From Dasyornis broadbenti (Eukaryota; Chordata; Aves; Passeriformes; Dasyornithidae), in assembly GCA_013397935.1 (NCBI GenBank), contig VZRN01005166.1, positions 467,054 through 531,053 of the forward strand: 64,000 nt of DNA. Direction: 5' to 3'. This document shows positions 36,728 to 49,024 of the stretch, piece by piece. Numbering within the stretch: the first letter of the stretch is position 1; each line of letters starts with the position of its first letter. The position numbers and the translations under genes are program-made. The notes below the pieces were generated by a model. The model did not search any database. It had not been told where the DNA came from and saw only the letters and a program-made list of their open reading frames with translations.

Positions 36728-37402
36728 AGTGTGACAGACTGTTCTGCTATTCTGAATATTCTTAAAAATATCAGGCAATATCCAGCTGAGTTTCAGGGAG
36801 TGCTACCAAAACTAATGTTAAGGAAACATCCCTGTCTGATCATGCAGGAGCCACCCTGTCACTCACTCTTGCACTACCTGAGCTCAACCGAGGCCCCTTT
36901 GCAGCTGCAGCCCCACACTCACAGTCAGACAAAGTTCCCTCACTGGCTTGACCCCAGGTTTCCCATAACAGAGTCTCAGACATCTGGATCCTTAAAATAA
37001 TTTCATCTTGATGCAACAACAAAATTACAGCTCAAGCAGGAACCCCAAACAAAGGAAAGCCTGGACTATTAAATTCTCACAGTCCCAGCACAGCAAAGTC
37101 GAGAGTCCTCAGGTCCTGCTGTGTCTCAAGTGTCCAGTCCCCTTCTCAGGCCACAGGTCCTTGTGCCCGTTGTCATGCAAAGGGTTGGCAGCTCACAAAC
37201 TTTCCCTTGGGGCTCCCACGCCCCAGAGCTCTAACTGCAGCTCACTCTGCAGCTGCTCATGGAGCTCCCTGCACTAAATATATTCCTCAATACTATGTAC
37301 AAAGAGCCCTGTTGAACCCATGATCAAATTTGTTCCCGTATCTAAAAATCTGAATTTAACCTTGATGAGTGGTAAGACTGCCCTGTGTCACGATGGGACA
37401 GG
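36728..37402 (-). mobile_element. Probable second LTR-like element
   Basis: A sharply bounded block of higher GC sits in AT-rich surroundings. Its left edge reads TGTGACAGACTG and its right edge TGTGTCACGATGGGACA, so TG...CA ends and short inverted termini (TGTGACA/TGTCACG) are present. On the minus strand it has GAATATATTTAGTGC, a TATA-like box, and then a 480-base GC-richer body. That body includes GAGAATTTAATAGTCCAGGC, a possible decayed AATAAA signal, followed by a TTTGTTTGGGG run, in the order U3-R-U5 expected for an LTR. No primer-binding site or internal retroviral genes follow. I do not recognise the family by name. A GC-rich nonrepetitive block is the alternative. ORFs at 36731-37277 are by-products. 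Confidence 0.45.
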
Positions 37403-40400
37403 ATCCATCTGTTAGAAATGAACTTCTCACCATTCCTGTCCTTCCACTTTAAAGTCCTGTCAGTTCTCTTAATATTTCAATCTAAAACTTTTAGATCATA
37501 GGTGTAAAAACTTCCTTTGGAAATCAAGAAAGTCCCTAAGTACTATTGAGTGCAACACCAATCTGAGAGAGATAGCTGAAAAATATACAATCTACTGTTT
37601 TGTTAAAATATTCCACGTCATGTGAAGGCACAATAGGTAGTGGTAACAAAAAGTCTTACAAAAAACTGATGACCCTGAAGAGGAAAGAGTTACATAACCA
37701 TGAAATAGACAAATCATTGCTATATCCTCTTCCCTTTTTTTTTATTTTAGTAATCCTCAAAGTTTCAGATCAAACCCTCCGCTCAGGTTTGTAACTGGCA
37801 CAATTATGCAATTCACAGGAAGAACATTTTGCGTGGATACGCAACCTCAGTCAGGTCTACCAACATGATCTTAGTCCAGTCCTTTCACATTGTATAAATA
37901 TAAGTGAGAATGGAGTGAAACTAATAGTAGACTGAAGCCTGAACCTTGATTTGAGCTCTTAGTCAAGCTGTTGGTAAGTAATAGGAATAGAAGGGCAGGG
38001 AAGATACTGGAAATGAGGACATGGATATCATGTTTAAATGGCAGCAGAATGTGGATGTCTGCTGAAATCAAGGAAACTGTTTTCCCTCCCACAATGCATA
38101 AAAAAAATCAGTCTTCCACAAAATCACAGCCATAAGAGCAAGGTTATAATTTGACTCTTCAAAGAGAATTTTCGTTCACTTTTTACACAACTGTGGAAAG
38201 AAGAATGTCAGTCTTATTTACACAAACTAGGATAAATATTTATAAAAGGTTTTGACCCTCAAGTTTCATAACATAAAGCATGCAAAGCTAATCCCATGTT
38301 CAGAAAAGCTGACACCTTCCTCTGGAACATCTAGCACAGATCCTTGTTATTTCACAAGAGTGAATAACAATGACCATTGATGTGATTCATAACAAACATT
38401 TCTGTGGCTTCAGTGGATCATGTGAAAGCAAAGCAAGAGTGAGGTTTAGAGGCTTAAAAATTGCATTATTTTAACAGAAAAAGAGATAAAGTCTCTATGT
38501 TGAATACTGTAAATCAAGTCTGTTCAATGATCCAATTTTCCACTTTGTTTTTAAAACACAAGTAGCTTTAAATTTAAGTATACATCACCATGTCTGCTGT
38601 CACCAACATAGCTCATGAGGAAATGTTGTGGGATTTCTGACAACATCTGAGTAGAATAACAATCATTTCAGAGTTGGGCTTGAAGCCTCCTTTTGAAATA
38701 AAGTGCAGGAGAGGATATTCTGCAAGAGCTCTTCCCCTGCTCCCCTTGTGTGAAAGTATTCCTGAAAACAGCGTGAATATTCACAAGGAATGACTACCAT
38801 CAGCCACACTGGGCTCCAGCCAGAGGTCTTTTATTAACAAAGTGACACTTAGGATTTCTTCCTCCTATGCTAGAAAAGGTGTTTCCAGTCCTGGATCTAG
38901 TCCTCAGAAAAAAAAAGTTATAGCATCTGCTACTTGTTGAGTTATTGTGTGCCCTTTCTTTACCTGTCTTTTTGAATTCATATTGCTAGCTCTTCTGATC
39001 AGGAATTCTCTTAATACTGTAGTACAATATGATTCTTTTCTAAGTTGAGACACTGCTAAAAATAATAAAAGGAGACAATTCTGCCTTATGAGACATAGCT
39101 GGATGTTTATTATTTTTATTTTTTTTGTTTGTTTCTTTACAATGTTTTTCCTTTGTTCTTCACTCTGGATCCTTACACTGAATCCTGAACTTATTGCAAT
39201 ACAAAACTAATATGATATTTGCAGTGATCCAAGATAAATATTCATTGTTTCAATTACTTTTGTGCAGAAATAGTAAATAGAATAGTGAATAGGAACATCT
39301 GGAGCAGTTTTTGGACCAAATTTCCAAATTACTGCAGAAATTTGACCTGTGTATTATAAACCTGCCTTTGTCCCTTATATTTCAAACAAGACTTATGCCA
39401 GATCTCTGTGAAGGTGAGACAATCTATCTCAACAGGACTGACCCACTGGGAAATAAAAGATTACTTTAATCACTTTAGGTTATCAGGAGACTTTTATAAT
39501 AAAAGATGCACTTTCCTGATTATACATCCTTGTCAGAAATACCAGGAGAGTGACTGAGTTTTGTGTGGCTTGCAGTCTGCTTTAAGGCTGCTGTGACAGC
39601 AAAACTTGGCAGAATTAAATATGAATCTTTGCATGTGGTTTCTATAAATCCGACATTTTCCACTTTACAATCCAGAAAAGATGATTGAGCAGATGGTAAT
39701 GCAAGCCACTGGATTTATGCAATTTTTTTCTAAAACTGGGAGTTTTCACTCTCAAGAACAGCTTATATATGAGGGCCTGAAAAGGCTGAATACTAATTTT
39801 TTTGGCAGAGCACCATGCTCACATAACCTAGGTATACAAATAGTAGTTATAAATAAGCTGACTGTAGGAGGTACAGAAAACAAATTCTTTCTGTGTCAAT
39901 GAATTATCTCTCAGTCAACTGCAGATATGGACATATATACATATTTGTGTGCAATATTTTAGTCCATTTATAAAACAAAGAACTGATGCTTGTCTGCATT
40001 TATGTAATCTAAATAAAATTGTTAATACCAAAAAAAATCTAAGGAGCAGGATGCATGAAGCATGAGCAGGGACATAATAATGAATGCATTTTTATTTTAA
40101 GAATTCTTCTCAGGAGCTGCTGTAATCAGTGACTCAATGCATAACTTATTAATAATGCTTCATAAGACGCTCTTTCAGCAGGTTTTCAACTTTCCTACTG
40201 GGGCCCCATGTGAACTAAAAACAAAGCCCTGCATTTTATTATTGCTCTGTTATTCTTGCAAGATTTCCCTGAAGGCTGAAGTCTCTCTGCTCTGCCTGGG
40301 AACCATGCACAGACCAAGGAAGTCCAACAACATTTTCAATGACTGTTCTTTCACTGTTACTGGATGATCCTTTTTGTCATAGGATATTTTCCAGGGTATC

Positions 40401-41500
40401 TGCCATGCTTATTCAAGATTTCTGGTCAAATATACTATATTAACTTCACCATAAGGCCATGGAAGGAAAATCTATCTCCTACTATCAGGCATGACAGCAT
40501 TGATGTTGGACGTGTTCTCGTGCTTAGGAACTTCTGTAGTCAGCAGGAAGCGAGGGGATCTTCCAGGAAGCAATTCTGCCAATTTAAGGCCAGCATGACC
40601 TTCCAGCAGTGCCTTTCACTCGTGTTCTAACACAGAGAATCCTTGGGCCATTGGATGTCCCATCAGGACCTATGTTTTAACATGTCTGTCACACGTCCTG
40701 TGGTGACAGTCATGCTGTGGATGGACTTCTGTGCCCTATGAGATTAAACCAGCCTTCACACAGACACAGTGGGCTGTGAAGAGAGTACTTAGGACCAACA
40801 TCCTGGACTGAAAAATCCTCCAGCAGGGATTGTCTTTATTTGCAGCTCATACAGAGCTGAGCACATTTTTTGGCTCTTTACACTGAGCAGTAACTCTTAA
40901 TAACAGCACTGTCTGCAGGCCAGAAATGCTCTGATTCATCTCAGCTTGTAATTCTGGAGTCTGTATTAATGTTTCTTCATCAGATTTTTTTCTGAATGGA
41001 TCCTACATACTTTCATACCAATGGGGGTGTGATTTTTATTCTTTTTTTAATTGTGGTTTCCAACCTCCCCTACCCTTTATAAATGCTTTTTAAATTTCCC
41101 ATTGCCTGCTTGATGCTGCAAAACCCCAATGCACTAAAATGCCCACTAGCCTTGGAATGCATCCTGGTAGTGCTGCTCGGCATAAATCCTTGCAGAGCAC
41201 TCTCTGGACTCCAGCAGCCTCCTGAAGGCTGTTGACAATTACAAGAACTTTGTGATTCACTTCTGCCATTCTCATGAATTTCCCTGAAGAATAATTAAGG
41301 ATCTTGTATGGGCAGCATATTGTAACTTTACAATCACAGGCAGGTATTTAAATGGAGGGCACAGCTCTTTCCCTTGCCATCAAAAACAGATCTGTTGCCT
41401 ATTACCTCTGAAAGTCCCCCCACTCCCCTTCAGCCTTTGCTCAGAGCCCACATTTCTGATCCGTAGCAGATGGAAGAAAATGATTAAGCTTACACATAAG
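37403..41500. other. Unique AT-rich sequence, no gene recognised
   Basis: No repeat family or exon supported in about 4 kb. The 40.5-40.9 kb section is somewhat richer in GC and contains short CpG-bearing words (GTTGGACGTGTTCTCGTGC), but no promoter element or known repeat. Confidence 0.55.
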
Positions 41501-41570
41501 GACCAGATCCTGCAGTCCTAGCTCCTTTCTTATTCTGGCAGATTTCCCATTGACTTCAGTGCCAGAGTAA
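41501..41570. repeat. Ancient sauropsid interspersed repeat fragment
   Basis: GACCAGATCCTGCAGTCCTA followed within 30 bases by CAGATTTCCCATTGACTTCA and GTGCCAG matches a motif widespread in turtle, crocodile and bird genomes (GGGCCAGATCCTGCAGTCCTTACTCA... CTCCCATTGACTTCAATGGG). The family is recalled from experience, not searched, and its Repbase name is not asserted. Confidence 0.5.
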
Positions 41571-44192
41571 TAAACGTAGAAGGACAGCTGGATCTGTAGC
41601 ACAGATATTATTGTCAGCTTCCTCTGTATTTCTCAGAATATTTTTCACAGACTGATTACTGAGATGTAGGGAAGTATATTTTCCCTAACCAATGTCTTGT
41701 TTGTATTCACTCAGTTCTAATGGGATTCCACTGTGTAACAGTAATGATTTTAAATTTAACATTCAAATTGTAATGCATAATTGCTACATTGCAACGGGGG
41801 CAACACCATCCAAAAGACTTGACATTGATCTGGAACAGGTAAATCATCTTTCCTGGGTACTACCTGTGGAAAATCTTTTAACTAATTTGTCCTTCTATTT
41901 TAAGATATTTTTTTAACAACTGGGTAAAATGAACTTTGCATGCTCTAAGTAGCATTGTGAATACCAGAAAGCATACATAGATTGGACACCCTTTGGAATG
42001 TAGTTTACATCAAAGAATAATCACAGTGAATCATTCCACACAGACTTGCCTGCTTTGTTTCCAGAGTCTAGTATACAATTCAAGTGAGTAATTATTTTTA
42101 TATTGTATACCTTTCCTGTTTATAAGCAGTAGCGAGAACAATCTGGGAATGATTTCAGAAGGCATTTTCATTTTTGCAAATCATTCTCCCAGCCCTTTAT
42201 CTTCCACAACATTCTTTCTCCTTACAGTGCAGATAGTTTGGGGAATTGGGTTTTCTTTTACATTTCATTCTAAACTCTTGAGGACAGAACTCTTGTTAAA
42301 TTTCTGCATGTAAATAAGGAATGACAGCATATCCATAAACAAATATACATTTGCTATGTATAAATCACCACAATTCCAATAAACTCAGTAGAAGTGGGGT
42401 GATCCATAGTTAGGTGATTCAGGCAGAGCTGCCTTCTCTGACCATGTGTTTCCTGCGTGACTTTGAAAATCTAAACTTCGTCCTACCTCCCTTTTACTCA
42501 CTTAATTGAAGTATCTAATTTTTTAGGCTCTTTTTGTTATCAGTGGAGAAAAATAGGCACCTCCAATGTGCTGCCCATTATCTATACTCACCTTTGAGAT
42601 GGGATGTGATTGAGCAGGACTCAGCTGTTTTATCTGAATAGGTGTCAAATAGCTTTTGTAAGACTGGTCATTATTTTCTCTGTGTCTCTTCTTCAGTTTT
42701 AAGGTGGAAATAATTTTAAAACTCTCCCAAGATTATCTTGATGCTGACACCTAAGGAAATTATTAACAATGTATCAGTGAACTGAAACCAATGAAGTGTG
42801 GGAAGACCAGTCCCCAGCTTCTTAATGCACTTCTGAAGACCGGTAAGGCTGAGGATTTCAACATAGATATAGTAATGGCAAGAATTTAGCACCCACACTT
42901 GGAGGGCATAGAAAGATCTAGTAAAATAAAATGTACTGTGACCGGACTGGGCATAACTGTTGTAGATTGGATGTAAATGAAATAGCTTAAGTAAGTTTGA
43001 CTGAGATCCAAGCACTTCTCCAAGAGGCAAAATAAGAGGATTAGGTCACTGTAACAGTCTCAGTGTTCTTGTGTGTATCATCCCAGACCTATTCATGAGT
43101 ATGTTATTTTACTCTGCTCTAAAGTCAAAGTTTCTCTCATAGTTTTTTTCTGTAAAACCACTGAACTGATTTCACAATCAGAAGTACATGGAGTCTTTCT
43201 ACGTGCTCATGGTGTTATTCACTGTTATGATTCACCATTTGTATATAGTTTCATGTGTACTTATGGTTTCCACCACAGCATGTGCAGATGCACTCACTGG
43301 TCTGCACTTTTCCAAGATTACAGCCCCCTGAAATCCAGAGGTGTTTCATTCCCTATAGCATAGAAATGCTTGTGAGATACAGAAATAAGAGGGAATAACA
43401 AAAACGAAGTTGGATTATTATCAACCTAAATAGGAACAATAACATAGCAGGCAAATAGTGAGCAGGTAAAGGAAATGTAGCAAAGGTAACTAAGTTGTAA
43501 TAAAACAGTGAGATGAAACAAACTAAAAGATAATCTAAGTTGAAAACCTGGGAATTTTCCTAATAGTGAGTTTTATTACACTAGAAATAATCTCCTGGAG
43601 GAGCCAGTGGAAACACTACCAGGTGAATCAATTTGGAAAAAAATGAAAAAGATTTAAGTTCAGGGAGAAATTTCCCACTAGAAATGAGCAATTGGGTTTA
43701 CCTTCTTTCTTCACTGTGCAGCTGACAGATAGCTGAGAAATAGTAAAAAATATAAATTGTGAGGGAAAGATACAGGTTTGATTCCCAGGCTTGCTACAGA
43801 TTTTCTGTGAGAACTTGACTAAATCACTAAAGTTCTCCTTTAGAGCTGACTGGGAAACAAATTTCACTACTATGTAGAATGTCAAGGTTCAGGGAGGAAA
43901 AAAAAGTTGTCCTCAACCAGGATGAACTTTGGCATGTTGCACCACAATGAAATTCTGTGGGAATTAGAAAGGCAATGACCTCCCATTCCCTTGCTACTGC
44001 TCAGCTCCCTGACTGTTCACTTGGCAACCGGCTGGAGTCAGAGCACTGAGGCATAGTTCCAGCAGGTGCAGTTTGTGCTTACAATGTTTCCTCTATTGCA
44101 ATCTGGTTAAAGCACAAACAAAAACATGTACCCCCAGGGTTAGCTGCTCATCTTAGGCTCTGCTTGCTCTGCAACAGCTCCTCTGACTTCCT
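41571..44192. other. Unique AT-rich sequence, no gene recognised
   Basis: The minus-strand frame at 42716-43030 (104 codons) has no recognisable signature and no supporting signals. GC rises from about 43.98 kb toward the candidate promoter. Confidence 0.5.
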
Positions 44193-44202
44193 TATATATT
44201 TA
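44193..44202 (+). promoter_or_regulatory. Candidate TATA box
   Basis: TATATATTTA stands alone in a locally GC-richer stretch, with GCTGGCACAGAACAAGCGCT directly behind it. A start site would fall near 44222-44228. The downstream 140 bases contain no ATG and end in CAGG|GTAAGG, a good splice donor, as expected for a 5' untranslated first exon. TATA-like words are common in AT-rich DNA, so the support comes only from the combination. Confidence 0.25.
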
Positions 44203-44224
44203 GCTGGCACAGAACAAGCGCTGC

Positions 44225-44366
44225 CCAATTACTGCCTCTGGGAGGGCCACTTCAGTGGAGACTGGTTGGGGCTTTGTTGGCTGCTGAGAGAGGACAGAGA
44301 GCAGCAGCCTTTACATTTGGAGCTTTGCTCCCTTCTGGGAACTCTGTATCCACAGCAGCTGCCAGG
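44225..44366 (+). other. Hypothetical first exon
   Basis: The block lies between the candidate TATA box and the donor GTAAGG at 44367. It has about 55% GC in an AT-rich region, and the frame through it is open to the donor, leaving two bases (GG) of a split codon. It has no ATG, so if transcribed it would be 5' untranslated. The alternative is that it is an internal exon preceded by the acceptor-like GCTTGCTCTGCAACAG ending at 44176. No homology is recognised. Confidence 0.15.
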
Positions 44367-46512
44367 GTAAGGATAACTGCAGTGTTGGAACACTCTCCCT
44401 GAGCTCCTCTGTGGAACAACGCAGAGTTGTCATATAGAAAACCCACGCCATGATCTGCTTCTCTGGTAATGAAGATCCAACACATTTCCCCATTACTTGC
44501 GCTGTCACAGTTGCTGGGTTTTTGCTGCCTTATGGGCAATCTGTGAAATGAATGCTTCTTGCAGCGTGCAGTCACTTGCACAACAAACAGACACTAAACA
44601 TTTTGCTGCCTCAGGCAACCAGGGTTTGACTGATACGTGTGAACTGGCTCTGGCTGCTTGTGCCTCAGTTTGCTGTTCCAGGCTCTTCGGGTTCCTTGTT
44701 TTCTACTCTGTTGGCTGTCTGAGATGTCTTTCAGCAGAGTCCAGGATGAAGCAGGTGTGAGGAAGAGGAACCAAGAAACTGATAGTTCTTAGAATTAGAT
44801 TAACTCTCCAGACTCCTGCTAGACAACAGCATTTTGAGCACACAATTTTCTTTAACTGGTCTGTGCTCATTTGCAGGCAACCCACAATGGGAGCATCACT
44901 ATCAGTGAATGTGCCTCAGTAACGGGGATTATTTCATAACCTGGCACAGATCCGTTCAGTTGTTAATACCAAGTCCAGTGAATTATTTGGCTTAATATAG
45001 ATATATTGTTATACTGCAAAATTTCTCTACGATGATCACCTACAACTGGAAAAAATAAGATGTGAAGAGATCCACAGTTAGCTATATAATGGAATCTCCT
45101 ACTTATTACCCATAAGATTTTAATAATAATTGTGCCCAGAATTCCTATGTGCAAAGAGGTGATGTTGCATTATGGGATGCGTTCCAATGATGTAAGAGAC
45201 AGTCTTGGTGTCTGAGTAGGCAGAACAAAGAATGGAAGAAGAGTTTGCTGGTGCAAAGGTGAGCGACAACACTGTGAGTGACAACATACATGACATAGGA
45301 AACAGTTAAATCTTATCTCAGTGCTTTTACACCAAGTCCTTCTTCTGCTTCAGTCTCATGCTAGTGTTTCATTCAGCTGTGCTCAAGCAGGATTTATACA
45401 TGCATAATATATAAAACTGCCAGCAACAAAGGTGACCTGCAAGAAGATTTTTAATATCTTCCTGTACTGAGCTATGTATGTAAATTAACCCTGAAATTAA
45501 ATCTGTAAATGACTACCTAAAGCTCTCATCTTCCAGTTTGTCTGATACTTGGCAAAGAAGCTTTTACTAATGTCTACTAATTCTTCACCTGCAGATAATG
45601 CTGATAAAAGAAGCAAATGTTAGGAGATAACTGAACATACACATTAAAAATTTTCATGTGCTGCCCTGAAATCTCATATATGAGCCTATTTTTTCTTGAG
45701 GAATCACAGTACCACTAGTCAGTCATTACAAGGGGCTCCAAGCCAGCCTTCTTTTAGCAGTGGCAGCAGATGCTTGATTCCCTGTGTATAAAATGTATCT
45801 TCAACCACTGCTACAGTCAAGATCTCAGTATACCAAAGCACTCCTGTCTTCAGCATCTGCAGAAACAGACTTCAGCAGCAAACATCGAGGAACACCAGTA
45901 TGTGCCTTGAATGTGTCCCCTGCAACTCCAGGGCTATTACTGCAATGAACTAAAGCAGAACTTGGTGCATTGCCATAACGTAATAAAGGTCACTTCCATG
46001 TAGTAAGAAGGATTGCTGTTGCTCTGAGTCAGTATATCTCACCAGGATACATGGCAACTGGGGTATGCAGAGTTAAACAGACCCCTCCTTTCAGACCACT
46101 GAATAGCAGCAGTGTCAATGCACTATGCCAAACACCACCTCTAGAGTCTCTGTAAGGGATGTACAACCCAATGAAATTTGTCTGGCAAAGCTGCATCTTT
46201 TGAATCTAGTAACCCATCTCCCTCTTCAACATTTCCTAGTGTGCTGGGTGTTTCAATTAACTTTTACTGCAAGCAAACTGAAGTGAAATACAACCTAAAT
46301 TCTTCATCTGCTTAACTGCAAGCCCAGATAATTTGTAATTCCCTGTTAAACACACATGTAAGCCTCTGCAGAATGGAAGCCAAAGGAAAGAGTTCACTCC
46401 TGATACTGCATTCAAAACTCCTAAAGCATAAAGTAAAACATGGCCAGTTTATTTTCACTTTTCTTTGGATTTATGCAAATTAGCTTGAATAATTTCCAAA
46501 TCTCATTTCTTA

Positions 46513-46525
46513 CCAATAGGTGGCA
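46513..46525 (+). promoter_or_regulatory. Candidate CTCF core site
   Basis: CCAATAGGTGGCA matches the vertebrate CTCF core CCASYAGRKGGCR at 12 of 13 positions; the fourth base is A where C or G is usual. One site in 64 kb can arise by chance. Confidence 0.3.
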
Positions 46526-46640
46526 CCAACATTTTCTACTTTCTTCGTGACACATTGTGAGTAGTGAGATTTAAAGTCTACCCCAGTGCTAAATTATCTA
46601 CTAAATCATGATGAGTTCTGTTCTGTTCCTTTCCCTGCAG

Positions 46641-46763
46641 ATTGTGGCTGATCACTATGCAAGAGTACATGTTTTGTTCTCCAAGCATTTCACAAACTCT
46701 TGAGTGGGATGTTTTGCTAGATACATTAACAATAATTCAGGCTGCTGTTCTCTTTCATGTTGT
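46641..46763 (+). other. Exon-like block of 123 nt
   Basis: It is preceded by TTCTGTTCCTTTCCCTGCAG, a strong pyrimidine tract with acceptor, and followed by the exact donor GTGAGT. Its length is a multiple of three. Exactly one frame is open throughout, starting after one base; the other two contain stops. That frame includes ATG at 46657 with A at -3 and a hydrophobic stretch, WDVLLDTLTIIQAAVLFHV. No family is recognised. The two splice sites are better than most chance pairs, but expression is not shown. Confidence 0.22.
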
Positions 46764-46769
46764 GTGAGT

Positions 46770-48805
46770 CATTTTAACAATGTTTTATTGGAGTCTGGGT
46801 TTATGGTGGTTTGTTTTGGTTTGGGGATTGGGGTTTTTTATGTTTGATGGCTTTCTTCAGCTTTTCACACAAAGATGTTAGTGTATGTATCAACTTTTTC
46901 TAAAAAGGATCTTGCCTTTCCTCCTTTGCAGGTAATAAAAAATTTGAAAAGTAGACTTTTAAAAAAGCCAAGTATTTCTTTTTCCTCTTTCACAGTTGTA
47001 GGATTGCAGCCTCTACAGTTAAGATTCTACTGGAAGTAATTTAATAGCTGTTCCCTTAAAAGTTTCAGTCATGTGAATCTCATGGTTGTTTTGGAGAATA
47101 TAGTACTAAAACGTTGTAGGAAAAGTCACTGGAACCAAAAGCAAAAACCTTTGGCAAACTCAACTGATTGTTTGAGAGAATATTCACTGTCCTGTTTTAG
47201 CAGGAGAATCCTTGTTGCAAATGGACAGATCCACTAGAAGTAACCTGTAACTCTGCATGAGAGTCCAATGGTTTTACTTGCAAGTCATAATTTCCCTATT
47301 TCAGATTAATCACCAATGGACAAAAGACTTTTGTTTTCCAATTGAGATTCCCAGACAAGACTGTTTTCTTACTCTCTCCTTTCATAGTGATCATTACAAG
47401 AATGTGCTTTCAGGGTTGTAATAGTCATTCTGTGAATCATAATCCCAAACTTTATAACTGTTCTATTTTTAGGGATGTGAGGTTTGATTCACAGACTTTT
47501 TCTTATTCACCTGAATTCATGGTACTTCTGGTCAGGGAAAAAGAATGCTATTTCACCTAAATTTAAAGTCTAAAGCCTGCCTACCTACCAGCCTATATGC
47601 ACAAATCATTTCAAAGTGTTTATTAAGTTTGCTGTTCTGAGAAACATTGTGAAAACAGAGCCTATCCTATGGATGACTGCCAAGATTAATGAAAGTTCAG
47701 GCATCCAAGTGCTATTTACATAGAAGCTGGTCTCTTTCTAACATAATTTATACCACTGACTTGTCATCTTTATGTCTTGCTTATTCATGAATCAAACCAA
47801 ACCTCTTCATTGATTCTGCATCACCTTGTTGCAATCTGAATATTCACTTTCCGAAGCCTAATATTCTCTGACTTGTCAGGTGCTTAGAGTAATTTCTCCA
47901 ACTGAATGTCTCATCTGCATATACAACAAAAGCACACGAGCTGAAGAAACACCTAAAACAAAAATAACCATCAGTATGCTTCACGTCTGCTAACCTTGTC
48001 ATCAGCTTCTGTTCATTCCATACAGGTGTCTCTAAAATCCATTGGCAACATCTGAAAATGCCCTTTGACTTGAATTTAAGTTGTTGAATTACTCTAGTGA
48101 CTCAGTGTTGTGGATATGCCCTAAAATGGGATACATTACCTTATCCAAACTTTTCAGGAAAGTCGATATGTTTAAAATAGTCATTATCCCACTCCTTAAA
48201 TTATTTAACATTTTGCTGGCCTTTATAGAGCCTTAATTAACATCTCCCTTTTCTGTGCTGAACAGTCTGGAGTTTTCCATTTCTCTACAACTGAATGATT
48301 CCAAAACACACACCTATGGCTGAAACTTGTTTAATTTAGGATTTAAGGTATCCACCCTGTATTGCAAAAGTAGACTGTGTGGCGCAATATTGTATTCAGC
48401 AGCAGACTTTGTAAAATAAGTATTGAGTAATGAGAATGTATCTTTATCCTTGTGTGTGCTTAGCATCCCTACAGGTCTGGATGACAAAAAGTATTTGCCC
48501 CTGGACAGCAATTTAAAAAGACATCAAACAGTCAGGAGGAAAAATAAAAACTTTGCATGTATTTCACAATGAGTAGGGAATGAATAAAGAACCTCACAAT
48601 CACATTGGCTTATATTAGGGCAGGATTTTAAACTTTTCACTTTTAAACATGGGCAGATGCTCTAGGGAGGTATGGAAGCAGGAACAGGAAACTTTCTCTT
48701 TTTGCATCCTATGGAGTAGCTGTCAGAAGAACATCTGTACGGGCACAAGATATTTCTTGACCTTGCCCCTAGCACTAAATAGATGTTCAATAATGATTGG
48801 AGGAT
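46770..48805. other. Unique AT-rich sequence, no gene recognised
   Basis: No repeat or exon supported between the 46.6 kb exon-like block and the homopurine satellite. Confidence 0.5.
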
Positions 48806-49024
48806 AAGGAAAAGGAAAAAGAAAAGGAAAAAGGAAAAAGGAAAAAGGAAAAAGGAAAAAGGAAAAAAAAGGAAAAAGAAAAAAAAGAAAAAATTAGAAA
48901 GGGAAAAAGAAAAGGAAGGGGAAAGGGAAAGGGAAAGGGAAAGGGAAAGAGAAAGGGAAAGGGAAAGGGAAAGGGAAAGGGAAAGGGAAAGGGAAAGCAA
49001 AGAGAAGGGAAGGGAAAGAAAAAA
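48806..49024 (+). repeat. Homopurine (GGAAAA)n / (GGGAAA)n satellite
   Basis: About 219 bases are purine apart from a TT at 48894-48895 and a C at 48998. The first half is built of GGAAAA and GAAAA units. The second (about 48919-48996) is a nearly pure run of GGGAAA hexamers with more than ten G-triplets spaced by three A. Such sequence can form G-quadruplexes and, as a homopurine-homopyrimidine mirror-type tract, triplex H-DNA. The ORFs of Lys/Arg/Glu repeats on one strand and Ser/Leu/Phe on the other are artefacts of the repeat. It is likely length-polymorphic. Confidence 0.95.
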
